Positions 22,848-23,430 of a stretch of 23,430 nt of DNA are shown one piece after another; position 1 is the stretch's first letter; the number at the start of each line of letters is the position of its first letter. Source of the stretch: a virus; the IMG/VR virus record IMGVR_UViG_3300047497_000134, positions 1 to 23,430 of that record. One strand, given 5' to 3'. A program made the position numbers and the translations under genes. The notes under the pieces are model-generated. The model was given only the letters and a program-made list of their open reading frames with translations, had not been told where the DNA came from and made no database searches.

Positions 22848-23044
22848 CAGCGCTGGCCGAAGCTCTCAAGGGCGCGGGCGGCTTCGAGGAACTGGCCCCA
22901 GGCCTGTTCCGGGACCTGCACCCAGATGTTGCCGGGGCGAAGCGCGGGCATGGCCGCAGGCTTCATGGGCGTGGCGACGATGGGCGCCGCCAGGAGCGCC
23001 GCGAACAGCGTGCGCCGTGGTATGGTCGATTCAGCTTGGGCCAC
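22847..23044 (-). CDS. Small accessory ORF coupled to the transposase
   Basis: The 65-residue protein starts at a GTG (23044), MAQAESTIPRRTLFAALLAA, with twin arginines and a short hydrophobic stretch resembling a Tat leader or membrane anchor, then Pro-rich linker and NIWVQVPEQAWGQFLEAARA. No family recognised. Its stop overlaps the transposase ATG (TGATG), so translation of the transposase is likely to depend on it. It may be a genuine accessory protein of the element or a leader peptide that sets transposase level. No strong Shine-Dalgarno sequence precedes the GTG. Confidence 0.55.
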   Translation of the reverse strand: MAQAESTIPRRTLFAALLAAPIVATPMKPAAMPALRPGNIWVQVPEQAWGQFLEAARALESFGQR

Positions 23045-23126
23045 GGGGTTCCATCCCTGGTTTGAGTTAGGACCGGAGCGAGGTTGGAGCCTTGCTTCGG
23101 TCCGCCATTATCTTTAGACAGTTATT
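23045..23126. promoter_or_regulatory. Divergent promoter region of the insertion element
   Basis: The 82-bp gap between the 65-residue ORF (minus) and the RHH gene (plus) must hold both start signals. The RHH-proximal part is AT-rich (CATTATCTTTAGACAGTTATT, just before ATG), unlike the rest of the window. A -10-like TATCTT with an upstream TTGGAG at 19 bp is possible but weak. A repressor bound here could control both directions. Confidence 0.35.
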
Positions 23127-23315
23127 ATGTCCGAGGCAATACCTTTCGAAAGAAAATCGCGCGGTCGCCCCAAGGTCGGAGCCACGACTGTGGGTGTGCG
23201 GTATCCGCCCGATCAGCTCGCCGCGATTGATGCTTGGATCGCAAAACAGCCCGACCCGAAGCCCAACCGCCCAGAGGCCGTGCGCCGCCTCACGGCGCTA
23301 GGGTTGTCAGTCTGA
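23127..23315 (+). CDS. Ribbon-helix-helix protein of the insertion element
   Basis: The 62-residue protein reads MSEAIPFERKSRGRPKVGAT and then VGVRYPPDQLAAIDAWI and NRPEAVRRLTALGL: a basic GRPK arm, a beta-strand, and two helices as in CopG/Arc-type ribbon-helix-helix DNA-binding proteins. It lies inside the terminal repeats, divergent from the transposase operon, and its stop touches the right repeat. A small DNA-binding protein in this position could repress the transposase-tnpB operon or assist the transposase at the ends. Either role is inference; the fold call rests on sequence pattern. Confidence 0.72.
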   Translation: MSEAIPFERKSRGRPKVGATTVGVRYPPDQLAAIDAWIAKQPDPKPNRPEAVRRLTALGLSV

Positions 23316-23334
23316 GTGACCACGAAAGTCAGTA
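23316..23334. repeat. Terminal inverted repeat of the IS1595/TnpB element, RHH end
   Basis: GTGACCACGAAAGTCAGTA is the exact reverse complement of 20681-20699. It begins directly after the RHH gene's stop codon. Confidence 0.93.
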
Positions 23335-23347
23335 GGCCCGATGCAAC

Positions 23348-23430
23348 TTAAAACACATACCCGTCGTACGCGAATGCGTTGAAATTCAACACCGCCTCGA
23401 ATACACGAAAGCGTGGTGAAAGCTCCGCGC
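23348..23430 (-). CDS. Possible 3' end of an unidentified gene at the window edge
   Basis: One minus-strand frame entering from the window edge is open for 26 codons and ends in TAA (23350-23348): AELSPRFRVFEAVLNFNAFA, then YDGYVF. It reads like a protein C-terminus but I do not recognise it. Codons such as CTT, TCA, CCA, CGT and GTA are atypical for the rest of the window, so the DNA beyond the insertion element may not be phage late-region DNA. Another frame is also open over this short stretch, so this is only a candidate. Confidence 0.3.
   Translation of the reverse strand, partial: AELSPRFRVFEAVLNFNAFAYDGYVF

Larger units (their letters stand above)
20681..23334. mobile_element. IS1595-family element carrying tnpB, an accessory ORF and an RHH gene
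   Basis: Perfect 19-bp terminal inverted repeats bound a 2654-bp unit with four genes: a ribbon-helix-helix protein (plus strand) and, divergently, a 65-residue ORF, an IS1595/ISXO2-type DDE transposase and a TnpB-like nuclease. The 65-residue ORF overlaps the transposase (TGATG) and the transposase overlaps the start region of tnpB, so the three form one translational unit. TnpB is classically found with HUH (IS200/IS605) or serine (IS607) transposases; its tight linkage to an IS1595 transposase within one pair of repeats is the notable point. IS1595 elements usually make 8-bp target duplications, but the flanks TTCGGAAT and GGCCCGAT do not match. Confidence 0.85.

Noticed and set aside
20681-23334. 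Flanking 8-bp target site duplication for the insertion element
   Set aside because: I compared the outer 8 bp with the repeat end set at several positions and found no match.

Overview
This is a GC-rich window (roughly two-thirds G+C by eye) that reads as the late region of a siphovirus-like prophage from an alphaproteobacterium, most likely Caulobacterales-like. That placement rests on composition and on the GTA-type baseplate gene order; I could not search databases. Almost all phage genes lie on the minus strand and are transcribed from high to low coordinates.

Right to left: the right edge (23348-23430) holds the end of an unidentified, AT-richer reading frame. Next is a complete-looking 2.65 kb insertion element (20681-23334) with perfect 19-bp terminal inverted repeats. 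It carries a divergent ribbon-helix-helix protein, a 65-residue ORF, an IS1595/ISXO2-type DDE transposase and a TnpB-like RNA-guided nuclease; the last three are stop/start-coupled or overlapping. The tail module follows: a small HTH-like protein, a tail assembly chaperone pair apparently joined by a -1 frameshift, a 979-residue tape measure protein, then GTA-like baseplate genes (DUF2460 distal tail, DUF2163/BR0599 hub with a probable Fe-S site, a 112-residue unknown, an NlpC/P60 peptidase) and a 1193-residue tail tip protein with a glycine-rich end. Opposite to the tail operon, between chaperone and tape measure, sits a superinfection immunity (Imm-like) moron.

Downstream of the tail tip (2197-9837) is an unusual cassette of five tightly linked genes whose products all start with Sec or Tat-like signal peptides, although several carry domains that look like virion or glycan-binding modules. 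One has a GH16-like glycosidase fold. A second plus-strand moron, a HigBA-type toxin-antitoxin locus with a decayed toxin, an intact antitoxin and a double-palindrome operator, separates this cassette from the lysis genes (holin-like protein, GH108 endolysin, lipoprotein, small helical protein).

The tail operon is punctuated at gene junctions by a family of structured palindromic repeats whose arms change while staying complementary. At two junctions the predicted stem covers the next gene's Shine-Dalgarno sequence. No capsid, packaging, integrase or replication genes are present here, so whether the prophage is complete cannot be judged. The insertion element lacks a target duplication and abuts DNA of different composition, which hints that the phage has been truncated at that point.
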